A DNA stretch of 25,158 nt, taken from contig DDDD01000095.1 of assembly GCA_002335945.1 (NCBI GenBank), forward strand, positions 1 through 25,158. The letters are read 5' to 3'. This document shows positions 15,363-22,928 of the stretch, piece after piece (within the stretch, counting starts at the first letter, position 1; each line of letters starts with the position of its first letter). The notes under the pieces are model-generated. The model worked only from the letters and a program-made list of their open reading frames with translations. It had not been told where the DNA came from and did no database searches. The stretch is from Porticoccaceae bacterium UBA1989 (lineage in GTDB: Bacteria > Pseudomonadota > Gammaproteobacteria > Pseudomonadales > Porticoccaceae). The position numbers and the translations under genes are program-made.

Positions 15363-16859
15363 TTATTCACCCTGTTCTTCTGCAAACCAAGGTGCTCGAG
15401 CAGTCATGATTAATGCTGCTGCTTTCTCTTCATCCATACCGTCAATATCCATCAGATCATCGACCGCTTGCTCAGCCAGATCTTCCATGGTGACGATACT
15501 TTTAGCGGTTAACTTGTACGCCAATGCTGAATCCATGCCTTCCATTGTCATCAAATCTTCGGCAGGCTCTACATTGGTTAATTGCTCTTCACTGGCCAGC
15601 TCTCTGGTCAGCAATGCATCTTTAGCGCGAGCGCGAAGCTCTTCGGCGATATCTTCATCGAAGCCTTCGATAGCGCTCATTTCCTCGAGAGGAACATAGG
15701 CGACTTCTTCGATGCTGGTAAAGCCTTCTTCAACGAGTACCACTGCAACGTCTTCGTCAACGTCCAACGCTTCCATAAGTGCTTCAACAAAGCTTGAAGA
15801 TTCTGCTTCTTGCTTTTCTTGGGCATCTTCAATAGTCATTACGTTGATAGCCCAACCGGTCAGCTCAGAGGCTAGACGAACATTCTGTCCACCCTTACCA
15901 ATTGCCTGAGCGAGATTTTCGCCATTGACCGCCACATCCATTGAATGGGTATCTTCGTCAACAACAATAGACTCTACTTCTGCAGGGGCCATTGCGTTAA
16001 TCACTAGCTGTGCTGGGTTATCGTCCCACAACACAATATCGACTCGCTCATCGTCGAGATCGTTGGATACAGCCTGAACACGCGCGCCGCGCATGCCCAC
16101 ACAGGCACCTACTGGATCGATACGAGCATCTTTACTCTTTACTGCAATCTTGGCACGCTGGCCAGGATCACGGGCTGCGCCCTTAATTTCGATAATGCCT
16201 TCAGCAATCTCTGGCACTTCGATCATAAATAATTGCACCAGCATCTCTGATGTAGCGCGAGAAACCAACAGCTGGGGGCCGCGAGTTTCTTCGCGAATGC
16301 CCTGCAGGATTACGCGGGTACGATCGTTGATACGGAATATCTCACGGCCAACTAGCTCTTCGCGAGGCAACATACCTTCAGCGTTTTCGCCAAAATCAAC
16401 CACAATGTGGTCACGGGTTACTTTCTTAACAGTACCACTGAGTAGCTCGCCAACACGGTCGCGGTAGCGATTTACAATCAGCTCACGCTCGGCGTCTTTA
16501 ACGCGCTGAACAATAACCTGCTTGGCAGTCTGTGCGGCAATACGGCCAAAGGCGATATTCTCGACAGTCTCTTCAAAGGTGTCACCTACGACTAAGGTAG
16601 GATCTTTTTCAATGGCTTCTTCGGTAGTGAACTGGGTGCCCAGCTCGGCCATCTGATCATCGGCCACTACGTCCCACCAGCGGTAAGACTGGTAATCGCC
16701 AGTCTCGCGGTCAATTACGACACGGATATTAGCACCTTCGTCATAGCGTTTCTTAGTTGCCATGCCCAGTGCTTGTTCGATCGCTTCAAAAATAATTTCC
16801 TGATCCACACCCTTTTCATTGGATACGGCCTCAGCAACCATTAAAATTTCTTTACTCAT
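15363..16859 (-). CDS. nusA: Transcription termination/antitermination factor NusA
   Basis: RNA polymerase-binding factor that modulates pausing, termination and antitermination. It has 498 residues (E. coli 495). The N-terminal polymerase-binding domain (about 1-125) begins MSKEILMVAEAVSNEKG, the S1 domain is at about 137-200 (GTVKKVTRDHIVVDFG), KH1 contains GMRG at 255-258 within DPVGACVGMRGARVQAVSN, and KH2 has GKGG at 321-324. Two acidic helix-hairpin-helix repeats occupy about 358-425 and 433-498, as in gammaproteobacterial NusA. It follows rimP by 19 bases. NusA is known to control its own operon in E. coli through leader terminators, which matches the two hairpins before rimP. Confidence 0.99.
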   Translation of the reverse strand: MSKEILMVAEAVSNEKGVDQEIIFEAIEQALGMATKKRYDEGANIRVVIDRETGDYQSYRWWDVVADDQMAELGTQFTTEEAIEKDPTLVVGDTFEETVENIAFGRIAAQTAKQVIVQRVKDAERELIVNRYRDRVGELLSGTVKKVTRDHIVVDFGENAEGMLPREELVGREIFRINDRTRVILQGIREETRGPQLLVSRATSEMLVQLFMIEVPEIAEGIIEIKGAARDPGQRAKIAVKSKDARIDPVGACVGMRGARVQAVSNDLDDERVDIVLWDDNPAQLVINAMAPAEVESIVVDEDTHSMDVAVNGENLAQAIGKGGQNVRLASELTGWAINVMTIEDAQEKQEAESSSFVEALMEALDVDEDVAVVLVEEGFTSIEEVAYVPLEEMSAIEGFDEDIAEELRARAKDALLTRELASEEQLTNVEPAEDLMTMEGMDSALAYKLTAKSIVTMEDLAEQAVDDLMDIDGMDEEKAAALIMTARAPWFAEEQGE

Positions 16860-16878
16860 CAGTCAAACTCCACATGCC

Positions 16879-17337
16879 TCAGAATCGAGGAACCACGTTA
16901 GCCTTCTCTATACCTTCAACCGGAAACAGAAATTCATGATCTGCAACCACCAAAACAATTTCGTCGCCATCAACTGCTGATAAACAACCTTTGAAATTGC
17001 GGCGCCCCTCGTAAGGAAAGCGCAATCTCAGTGAAATATTTTCACCGATATACTGCTCATACTGAGCAAGCTCATACAGCGGCCTGTCCATACCTGGCGA
17101 TGAAACTTCTAAAACATATTCGCCGTTTATTGCTTCTTCGACATCCAGAATAGCGCTGGACTGACGACTGACTTTCTCACAGTCTTCAATGCCAACCCCT
17201 TCTTCGGGTCGATCAATATACAAACGCAGCAGTTTAATCTTGCCGCCAGCCTGCATCTCTAAACCCCAGAGTTCGCAACCCAATGATTCAACCACCGGCT
17301 GCAATAACAGTTTTAACTTACTATCGGCCACAGCCAT
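16879..17337 (-). CDS. rimP: Ribosome maturation factor RimP
   Basis: Early 30S maturation factor needed for assembly around S12. I take the ATG at 17337, which gives 152 residues (E. coli 150) and has a strong GGAGGT at 17347-17342. An upstream in-frame start at 17370 would add 11 residues encoded inside a terminator hairpin and lacks a ribosome-binding site, so I reject it. Visible family features are LKLLLQPVVESLGCELWGLE, LLRLYIDRPEEGVGIEDCEKVSR, and the signature YVLEVSSPGMDRPL, followed by the C-terminal SH3-like domain (FKGCLSAVDGDEIVLV). It is the first protein gene after the initiator tRNA and heads the nusA-infB operon. Confidence 0.97.
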   Translation of the reverse strand: MAVADSKLKLLLQPVVESLGCELWGLEMQAGGKIKLLRLYIDRPEEGVGIEDCEKVSRQSSAILDVEEAINGEYVLEVSSPGMDRPLYELAQYEQYIGENISLRLRFPYEGRRNFKGCLSAVDGDEIVLVVADHEFLFPVEGIEKANVVPRF

Positions 17338-17350
17338 GGATACCTCCGGG

Positions 17351-17379
17351 ACAAACAAAAAATGGGCCAAGGCCCATTT
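17351..17379 (-). terminator. Terminator hairpin abutting the rimP ribosome-binding site
   Basis: On the minus strand AAATGGGCC-TT-GGCCCATTT is a perfect 9-base stem with a 2-base loop, running into TTTGTTTG. The T-tract ends only about four bases before the rimP Shine-Dalgarno. It can act as an intrinsic terminator that attenuates the operon. Confidence 0.8.
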
Positions 17380-17387
17380 ATTAACAT

Positions 17388-17413
17388 CTAAAGAAAAGCC
17401 CCAAAATGGGGCT
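17388..17413 (-). terminator. Upstream terminator hairpin in the rimP leader
   Basis: On the minus strand AGCCCC-ATTTT-GGGGCT, a perfect 6-base stem, is followed by TTTCTTT. It lies 10 bases upstream of the second terminator, so two intrinsic terminators stand in tandem between the initiator tRNA and rimP. Confidence 0.75.
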
Positions 17414-17578
17414 CCTCGATTTGCGCCGGACCACGACGCTAATTTTGGTAGTGAAAACTGTTAGGCCCATAAAGCACTAAACTCCTTTTCTCACTCAGCC
17501 AATGCAAGCATAGACAATAAATTGCTTTCTTACATTAACTTCTAGCCGGTAATTTCATAATGAGTAACATTATAAAAT

Positions 17579-17655
<77 letters not shown>

Positions 17656-17704
17656 CCGACACAACGGTTTAATCAATCAAACCGCCTCCCTTGAGAGGAC
17701 GCGC

Positions 17705-17733
17705 ATTATAGGTAGCAGGCACTGCAAGGTCAA
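17705..17733 (-). promoter_or_regulatory. Strong sigma70 promoter of tRNA-fMet and the rimP-nusA-infB operon
   Basis: On the minus strand TTGACC (17733-17728), 17 bases, TATAAT (17710-17705). The -10 is perfect and the -35 matches 5 of 6. It is followed by a GC-rich discriminator GCGCG, the mark of stringent (ppGpp) control at stable-RNA promoters. The tRNA begins about 50 bases downstream. This is the clearest promoter in the window. Confidence 0.9.
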
Positions 17734-17757
17734 CAACCCATTGCCCTGCACGCGTTT

Positions 17758-18543
17758 TTATTTACGACTATCGACCACCAGCTCGTAGGCAGTTTGAATT
17801 TCTTGAGTACGCTCAGTCGCCAGCTTGACCATATCGGCGGGCATACCCTGACCAATAAGCTTATCTGGATGGTTTTGGCTGATCAGTTTACGGTAGGCCT
17901 TTTTGATTTCGCTATCGGAATTTTGCTTCTTAACACCCAGTGCTGCATAGGCTGAATCCAGCTGACCTGCTGAGGCAGCGGGCCCTGACCCTGCACCTTT
18001 GAACTGTGACTGGGCTTTGATCATGGCGATAAACTGATCGAACATGGCCACGGAAAAACCCAGATGCTCGGCGACTTTCCGCAATAGAGCATGCTCACCA
18101 TCATGCAACTCGCCATCGGCCAGTGCCAGAGAGATCAGATAATTAAGTAGCTGACGCTTAAGATTATTGTGGCGGCCACAGATCTCCATAAAACTACCCA
18201 TAGCACCGTCAACGGAGAAGTCTGCTTTGGCACCCTGTTGAAACAGTTCAATCGCTTCGCGGCGATGGCTGACACTGAGTCCCATATTGTTCATCAGGGC
18301 TTCTGCCTGAGCAATCTCGACCTTAGAAATCTGACCGTCAGCTTTGGCTAGGCTACCTAGCAAGCTAAACACCGTGGTAAAGAAGGATTCGCGGATTCGG
18401 CCCTGCTCTGCTGCAGAGATGGGGTTTAAAAAGCCACCCAGCCCCTTATCAAACTGATGACCAATGTAGGCGCCGATGACTGCGCCAACAAAGCCGCCCG
18501 CCATAAAGCCGAGCGTGCCTGCGATAATTTTTCCTGTAACCAT
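17758..18543 (-). CDS. djlA: Membrane-anchored DnaJ-like co-chaperone DjlA
   Basis: Type III J-domain protein of the inner membrane that stimulates DnaK. It has 261 residues (E. coli 271). Residues 5-30 form the glycine-rich single membrane segment (IIAGTLGFMAGGFVGAVIGA) typical of DjlA. Residues about 50-175 are the TerB-like helical domain (FFTTVFSLLGSLAKADGQIS, then ALADGELHDGEHALLRKVAE). A Gly/Ala/Ser linker follows, then the C-terminal J-domain from about 196 with the HPD motif at 225-227. The ATG at 18543 is ten bases after AAGGG. It lies upstream of and on the same strand as tRNA-fMet, which has its own promoter. Three 13-base tandem repeats occur just before its start. Confidence 0.95.
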   Translation of the reverse strand: MVTGKIIAGTLGFMAGGFVGAVIGAYIGHQFDKGLGGFLNPISAAEQGRIRESFFTTVFSLLGSLAKADGQISKVEIAQAEALMNNMGLSVSHRREAIELFQQGAKADFSVDGAMGSFMEICGRHNNLKRQLLNYLISLALADGELHDGEHALLRKVAEHLGFSVAMFDQFIAMIKAQSQFKGAGSGPAASAGQLDSAYAALGVKKQNSDSEIKKAYRKLISQNHPDKLIGQGMPADMVKLATERTQEIQTAYELVVDSRK

Positions 18544-18560
18544 ATTTTGAAACCCTTGAA

Positions 18561-18599
18561 TATGACTTGCTAAAATGACTTGCTAATAGAACCCGCTAA
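18561..18599. repeat. Three tandem 13-bp repeats upstream of djlA
   Basis: Units TATGACTTGCTAA (18561-18573), AATGACTTGCTAA (18574-18586) and the degenerate TAGAACCCGCTAA (18587-18599). The first two differ at one base; the third keeps the CTAA end. They lie 18 to 56 bases before the djlA ATG. They could be operator-like or a chance local duplication. Confidence 0.7.
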
Positions 18600-18702
18600 A
18601 AAGACCTGTGAAAAAGCTGCGCCATTGTAAGGGTTTCTAGCCCCACAGTGGAATCTGTCACGGTGAAACTCAGAGCGGTTAATCGAGAAATGTGCGGCCT
18701 AA

Positions 18703-20079
18703 TTAAATAACGCGGCCTGGATTGAGGATATTTTTGGGGTCCATCGCCAGCTTGATGGTTTTCATCAGGGCAATTTCACTGTCGGTTCTAGACAGGGGCA
18801 GGAAGTCTCGTTTGAGCACACCAATACCATGCTCTGCGGTGATAGCCCCTGAGTACTCGCCAATCATCCGCATGATATCTTCATTTATTCGACGCTTGTC
18901 TTCTTCGCGGCCCGTGTAGGCACAGACATGCAGATTATTGTCGCCAATATGGCCGAACAACAGCACACCGATATTGGGATATTTTGCTTTAAGGCGCTGA
19001 TCTAGGTCTTCAGCAAAGACGCCAATCTCGGTGATCGGTAAGCTGACATCCTGATTAGAGACAGGGCCCAACACCTGAAATAACTCACCAATACCGTCAC
19101 GGATCTGCCAGAACGTTGCTGCATCCTGATGGGACTGGGCAATGACGGCATCGGTTAATAGCCCAGCTTCAAGCTGAGCAAACAGGATAGATTCAAACCG
19201 CTGATTGCCCGTGGCCTCGTCGTTATCCTTATATTCAACCAATAAATAGAACGGGTGCGCCTCGGCAAAGGGGCTAGTCAAGGTGGGCACGACTTCCATT
19301 ACTTTGTCGTAATAGCTATCCCACATAAGCTCAAAGCCGGTTAAGCCTGAACCCAGGTTGCGCTTTAATTCAATTAACAGATGAGTCACTGATTCGTAAT
19401 TATTGAGGGCGCACAGGGCGGTGTGAGAACTGCGAGATTTTGGCTGCAGTTGCAACACAACACGAGTAACAATACCCAGGGTACCTTCGGAACCTATAAA
19501 GAGATGCTTGAGATCGTAGCCAGAATTATTTTTGACCATTTTATTCATCGAGCTGATCACTGTGCCATCAGCCAACACCGCTTCGAGACCCAGAACCATT
19601 GATCGGGTCATGCCGTAGCGAATCACTTCGGTGCCACCGGCATTGGTGGCTATATTGCCGCCAATCATGCAGCTACCGCGAGCGCCTAGATCTAGGGGTA
19701 AAAACAAATCATGCTCAGCGGCGGCTTCTTGCAAGAGTTGTAGTGGCGTGCCCGCATGGGCAGTCAGAGTCATGGCCGTGGTATCAATTTCTTCAATGGC
19801 GCTCATGCGCTCTAGGGAGATAGCAAATTCACCCGCTTTAGGGGTTGCTCCACCAGCCAGACCCGTCAAACCACCCTGCACAACCACAGGCTGATTATGC
19901 TTGTGGCATAGCGCCATGATGGTAGACAGCTCATCGGTGGTTCTTGGCTTCAGTAACGCGGCAGGCGGCCAGGGGTCGGCGCCACTCCAGTCAGCGAAGT
20001 ATTTATCACTAATGGCGTCGCCAATAATTAGGCTGGTGGCATCCAAGGAAGCGTTTAGCTGATCGAGTAAAGTGCTCAT
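18703..20079 (-). CDS. FAD-linked D-2-hydroxyacid dehydrogenase (D-2-hydroxyglutarate/D-lactate type)
   Basis: Flavoprotein of the GlcD/DLD family that oxidises a D-2-hydroxyacid to the 2-oxoacid and passes electrons to an acceptor. It has 458 residues, the usual size for bacterial D-2-hydroxyglutarate dehydrogenases. The N-terminal PCMH-type FAD domain covers about 35-215, with VVVQGGLTGLAGGATP, the FAD-contacting LDLGARGSCMIGGNIATNAG and FIGSEGTLGIVTRVVL. The C-terminal cap has FGHIGDNNLHV with the metal-binding histidines, the catalytic ITAEHGIGVLKRDFL and the usual ending DPKNILNPGRVI. The exact substrate cannot be read from motifs. It lies 43 bases after a TauD-type dioxygenase on the same strand and probably shares its promoter. 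Oxidising D-2-hydroxyglutarate would yield 2-oxoglutarate, the co-substrate of that dioxygenase. Confidence 0.92.
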   Translation of the reverse strand: MSTLLDQLNASLDATSLIIGDAISDKYFADWSGADPWPPAALLKPRTTDELSTIMALCHKHNQPVVVQGGLTGLAGGATPKAGEFAISLERMSAIEEIDTTAMTLTAHAGTPLQLLQEAAAEHDLFLPLDLGARGSCMIGGNIATNAGGTEVIRYGMTRSMVLGLEAVLADGTVISSMNKMVKNNSGYDLKHLFIGSEGTLGIVTRVVLQLQPKSRSSHTALCALNNYESVTHLLIELKRNLGSGLTGFELMWDSYYDKVMEVVPTLTSPFAEAHPFYLLVEYKDNDEATGNQRFESILFAQLEAGLLTDAVIAQSHQDAATFWQIRDGIGELFQVLGPVSNQDVSLPITEIGVFAEDLDQRLKAKYPNIGVLLFGHIGDNNLHVCAYTGREEDKRRINEDIMRMIGEYSGAITAEHGIGVLKRDFLPLSRTDSEIALMKTIKLAMDPKNILNPGRVI

Positions 20080-20122
20080 TGAGGCGTCTTGCTGTCAGTT
20101 TTAGCTGCCAACAATAGCGCTC

Positions 20123-21193
20123 CTACCACTTATCTTCAAATGTTTGCAGTCGATTGAAAGACTCACCAATCAAAACACCCAGCTCACGATCTTCACCTTC
20201 TTTAAGATGAATACCGGGACGGCCATGAGCAAAGCGGTAGTTGCAGATTAAGGCAACATCACCGACCTTCCAGGGAATTGGAATGCCATGACGGTCATAG
20301 ATATCAATAAACAGCTGCTTTTCTTCACGGGTCATTTCCGTGAGATCACCAAAGGTTAACTTCAGTGGGCGATCTTCTGGCGGCAGATGCTGAACCAGTG
20401 GCCAGGTATCAAACCATGCGCCATCATCGGCCATGCTGCTGTAGAGCAAATTGCGATCAACCTGCGGAAAATATTCAAAGGCAGAAATGGTGTAGCGCGT
20501 TTTTAACTTACGATCTTCGCCCCATTCTGCGGACAGGCCACGACTGCGCGCTTCTGCAATTGCCTGATCCTGATCATCGGTCAACATCGACTGTTGCCAG
20601 TGGTTATACACACCGTACTCAACACGATCTTTAAAGGAATCACGATCGGTAAGGTCACGGTGATAGCAAATACCTAGCTCTTTAAGCTTCTGACCAAAGG
20701 GTGTCGCTAGAATAGATTCTGTGGCCGCCACATTGTCGGAGACAAAGGTATAACCCCCTTCAGCCGGTATTTTGTTACACATAAAACTGACCATGGTGGT
20801 ACTTGACCCGATGTAGGCCATCTCATGGTGATAGTGCAGCCAGGCTTCTAAAGGCGCGCCCACTTCATAAACATTGGGCTGCAAGGTCCTGCGCGGGTTA
20901 GCGCCGCCTTCATATTGACGTTCGTTTTTGAGTACCTGAGTCGCGATAAGACGCATGGCCTGCATGTCGCTCAACCCCGTATTGATCACATGCACCAAAC
21001 CAATAGCATCAAAGGTTTTTTGCATGCACTCGGCGAGCTCTGTGCTCGGCACTAATGGCTCACCCGGAATACGGAAATCATTACCATCAATAGTAAACAA
21101 TTCTGGGGGGATCGCAGGCGTACCTGTCCACCACTTGGGCTCGATAATATCGTGCAGTGGCGCAAAGGTTTCAGGTGCTGTAGTAATAGTCAT
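20123..21193 (-). CDS. TauD/TfdA-type Fe(II)/2-oxoglutarate dioxygenase
   Basis: Predicted non-haem iron oxygenase that couples 2-oxoglutarate decarboxylation to hydroxylation of an unknown substrate. It has 356 residues. The iron ligands are visible: HHE at 122-124 (H-x-E form, within LHYHHEMAY) and the distal His at about 323 in NYRFAHGRPGIHL, with the 2-oxoglutarate-binding Arg probably R336 in EDRELGVLIGES. The segment EGGANPRRTL near 95-104 and the VSFMCNKIPAEGGYTFVSDN stretch after the first ligands are typical of TauD-like folds. The ATG at 21193 follows a promoter at 21227-21255. It probably forms an operon with the downstream FAD dehydrogenase. It is not a close match to taurine dioxygenase itself, so I give no gene symbol. 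Confidence 0.88.
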   Translation of the reverse strand: MTITTAPETFAPLHDIIEPKWWTGTPAIPPELFTIDGNDFRIPGEPLVPSTELAECMQKTFDAIGLVHVINTGLSDMQAMRLIATQVLKNERQYEGGANPRRTLQPNVYEVGAPLEAWLHYHHEMAYIGSSTTMVSFMCNKIPAEGGYTFVSDNVAATESILATPFGQKLKELGICYHRDLTDRDSFKDRVEYGVYNHWQQSMLTDDQDQAIAEARSRGLSAEWGEDRKLKTRYTISAFEYFPQVDRNLLYSSMADDGAWFDTWPLVQHLPPEDRPLKLTFGDLTEMTREEKQLFIDIYDRHGIPIPWKVGDVALICNYRFAHGRPGIHLKEGEDRELGVLIGESFNRLQTFEDKW

Positions 21194-21226
21194 TCTTGTT
21201 CAATCTTCATACATAAATGTTCCGGC

Positions 21227-21255
21227 ATTCTAGCTGCGAAAATTCTCCACGACAA
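21227..21255 (-). promoter_or_regulatory. Promoter of the dioxygenase-dehydrogenase pair
   Basis: On the minus strand TTGTCG (21255-21250), 17 bases, TAGAAT (21232-21227). Both boxes deviate by one or two bases from consensus and the spacing is ideal. It lies about 34 bases before the dioxygenase ATG. Confidence 0.65.
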
Positions 21256-21575
21256 TGAAAATTTGACGCACATTTCGACGCACTATACTGGTGTTGGAGA
21301 CTATACGTAGATCGTTGAATTGCGGACTTAAAGAAGGGCTGGCATGAGTTTAGCTACACAGTCTGGATGAAGGTAGAACGATCAAATATCGACCCTTTGA
21401 CGAAAACTCTATCGGACAAGATCTCACTGAGCACTTGCCACTAAAAATCATCTTAGAGCTAGGCACCCAAAAAGCCGTAAAAAGAAGAGAGAACCTGACT
21501 GCCAGCCACTATTACCTAGGGTCTGTGACGCGGCCGAGCGGCCAACTTAAAATCTAATTTACCTGTAAAAAGTAG
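21256..21575. other. Intergenic region beside tRNA-Leu, with an unrecognised open stretch
   Basis: No supported gene. On the plus strand the frame 21354-21557 stays open for 67 codons (containing IKYRPFDENSIGQDL and LPLKIILELGTQKA) and looks protein-like, but it has no start codon near its beginning and no ribosome-binding site, so it may be a gene remnant or chance. A small palindrome GGCCGAGCGGCC at 21532-21543 has no T-run. I see no second copy of the tRNA-Leu 3' end that would mark an attachment site. Confidence 0.4.
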
Positions 21576-21660
21576 TGGTGCGGATGGGGGGACTTGAACC
21601 CCCACAACCGAAGTTACCAGCCCCTCAAGCTGGCGCGTCTACCAATTCCGCCACATCCGC
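21576..21660 (-). tRNA. tRNA-Leu (GAG)
   Basis: An 85-base class II tRNA with encoded CCA. The acceptor stem GCGGATG pairs with CATCCGC; the anticodon stem CCAGC/GCTGG closes the loop TTGAGGG with anticodon GAG; a long variable arm follows and the T-arm GGGGG-TTCAAGT-CCCCC is perfect. Its 5' end lies 22 bases after the secG stop, the same secG-leuU linkage as in E. coli, where leuU also reads GAG. It is probably processed from a secG co-transcript. Confidence 0.97.
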
Positions 21661-21682
21661 ATGACTACTTTTAATCTGTTTA

Positions 21683-22048
21683 CTACTGCTCAGGTGCTGA
21701 AGGAACATCCCCTGAAGACAATTCATCCGTGGTATCCAGACCCGGAATATCCGTCGCCTCTAAAGACTGCGCTGAAACTGACTCTAACCCCGGAATTATC
21801 ACATCTTCAACAATGGTTTTGTCTTTAGCGATAACCGCGAGGCTAACACTGGTGACAAAAAAGACTGTTGAGAGAAGTGCAGTGGCTTTGCTGAAGAAGT
21901 TCCAGCCTCCACCACTACCAAATACAGTTTGTGATGCGCCGGAACCAAAAGAGGCTCCCGCTTCTGCGCCTTTGCCCTGCTGTAGCAAGATAAGCCCAAT
22001 AAGGGATACCGCTATAACAAAGTGAAAGATTAAGATAAATTTTTCCAT
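21683..22048 (-). CDS. secG: Preprotein translocase subunit SecG
   Basis: Small inner-membrane subunit of the SecYEG channel that assists SecA-driven export. It has 121 residues (E. coli 110). Two membrane helices are visible, at about 3-22 (FILIFHFVIAVSLIGLILLQ) and 53-72 (ATALLSTVFFVTSVSLAVIA), joined by the conserved cytoplasmic loop QGKGAEAGASFGSGASQTVF. The C-terminus after the second helix is acidic and variable, longer than in E. coli. The ATG at 22048 lies only 14 bases after the tpiA stop, so it is co-transcribed with tpiA, and tRNA-Leu follows directly. Confidence 0.97.
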   Translation of the reverse strand: MEKFILIFHFVIAVSLIGLILLQQGKGAEAGASFGSGASQTVFGSGGGWNFFSKATALLSTVFFVTSVSLAVIAKDKTIVEDVIIPGLESVSAQSLEATDIPGLDTTDELSSGDVPSAPEQ

Positions 22049-22062
22049 TATTTCCAGCCTGC

Positions 22063-22803
22063 CTATTCTGCCAGTTTTACTATATTCAAAAATTCTTGTG
22101 CCTCTAATGAGGCCCCGCCAACCAGTCCACCGTTGATGTCCTGTTGAGTAAATAATTCTGCTGCGCTGCTTGCCTTAACACTGCCACCATAGAGCAACCT
22201 TGTCTCGACGCCAGCTTCACCTAGCTGCGCGCGTATTGCGCTATGTACCTGCTGCGCTTGCTCTGGGCTAGCAACCTCACCTGTGCCTATTGCCCAAACC
22301 GGCTCATAGGCGATGACTGCCCGGCAAACATTGTTCAAACCAACGCAGTCAATCACTGCGGCAATCTGTGCGGCCACTACGTCTAACGTCTGCTCTTGCT
22401 GGCGCTGTTGCAGTGACTCTCCAACACAGAGGATCGGGGTTAACCCAACATCCTGTGCGGCTTTAAATTTTTCTGCGACTGTCTGGTTGCTTTCGCTAAA
22501 AAGTTCGCGTCGCTCTGAATGTCCAACCAAAACAAAGTCACAGCCCTGATCGACGAGCATTGCTCCGGAGATCTCTCCGGTATAGGCACCACTACTGTGC
22601 TGCGATATATTCTGGGCTCCAACGGCAATAACCGTATTTGCTACAGCCGCTTTCACTGCACTGAGATGCACAAAGGGTGGGAATAGAACCATCTCAACAG
22701 CGAGATTGTCACCCCATTGCTCAGCTAACTGTGCGGCCAGATTACTGGCTGTTGCAGTGTTACCGTGCATTTTCCAATTGCCCGCCACTAGCGGTTTAAT
22801 CAT
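22063..22803 (-). CDS. tpiA: Triosephosphate isomerase
   Basis: Cytoplasmic dimeric TIM barrel interconverting dihydroxyacetone phosphate and glyceraldehyde 3-phosphate in glycolysis and gluconeogenesis. It has 246 residues (E. coli 255). Catalytic residues are all present: Lys11 in AGNWKMHG, His95 in VGHSERRELF and Glu167 in AYEPVWAIGTG, the last being the family signature. The phosphate-binding LYGGSVKASSAAEL and GGLVGGASL complete the site. The ATG at 22803 gives the standard MIKPLVAGNWKM start. It sits between glmM and secG on the same strand; the 125-base gap to glmM contains a weak promoter candidate. Confidence 0.98.
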   Translation of the reverse strand: MIKPLVAGNWKMHGNTATASNLAAQLAEQWGDNLAVEMVLFPPFVHLSAVKAAVANTVIAVGAQNISQHSSGAYTGEISGAMLVDQGCDFVLVGHSERRELFSESNQTVAEKFKAAQDVGLTPILCVGESLQQRQQEQTLDVVAAQIAAVIDCVGLNNVCRAVIAYEPVWAIGTGEVASPEQAQQVHSAIRAQLGEAGVETRLLYGGSVKASSAAELFTQQDINGGLVGGASLEAQEFLNIVKLAE

Positions 22804-22868
22804 CCCGATGCTCCCTCTCTTTAGCTGTCTCTTAAACCCTACAGCCGCTGCCCTGCGAAAGGGCGCAA

Positions 22869-22897
22869 ATCCTACCCGACAAACCGTGAATATACAA
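22869..22897 (-). promoter_or_regulatory. Weak promoter candidate before tpiA
   Basis: On the minus strand TTGTAT (22897-22892), 17 bases, TAGGAT (22874-22869), about 65 bases before the tpiA ATG. Spacing is ideal, boxes are mediocre. It would serve tpiA-secG-tRNA-Leu if glmM read-through is not enough. Confidence 0.3.
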
Positions 22898-22928
22898 CTG
22901 GGAAACGCGCTTTTCCGCAGACAAACGC

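Noticed and set aside
17338..17370. Upstream rimP start at 17370 (11 extra residues)
   Set aside because: It lies inside a terminator hairpin and has no Shine-Dalgarno, while the ATG at 17337 has a perfect GGAGGT and gives the family length.
21263..21289. TTGACG and TATACT on the plus strand near tRNA-Leu
   Set aside because: Spacer is only 15 bases and no gene follows on that strand.
21532..21543. GGCCGAGCGGCC palindrome after tRNA-Leu as terminator
   Set aside because: Five-base stem without a following T-run in the direction of transcription.
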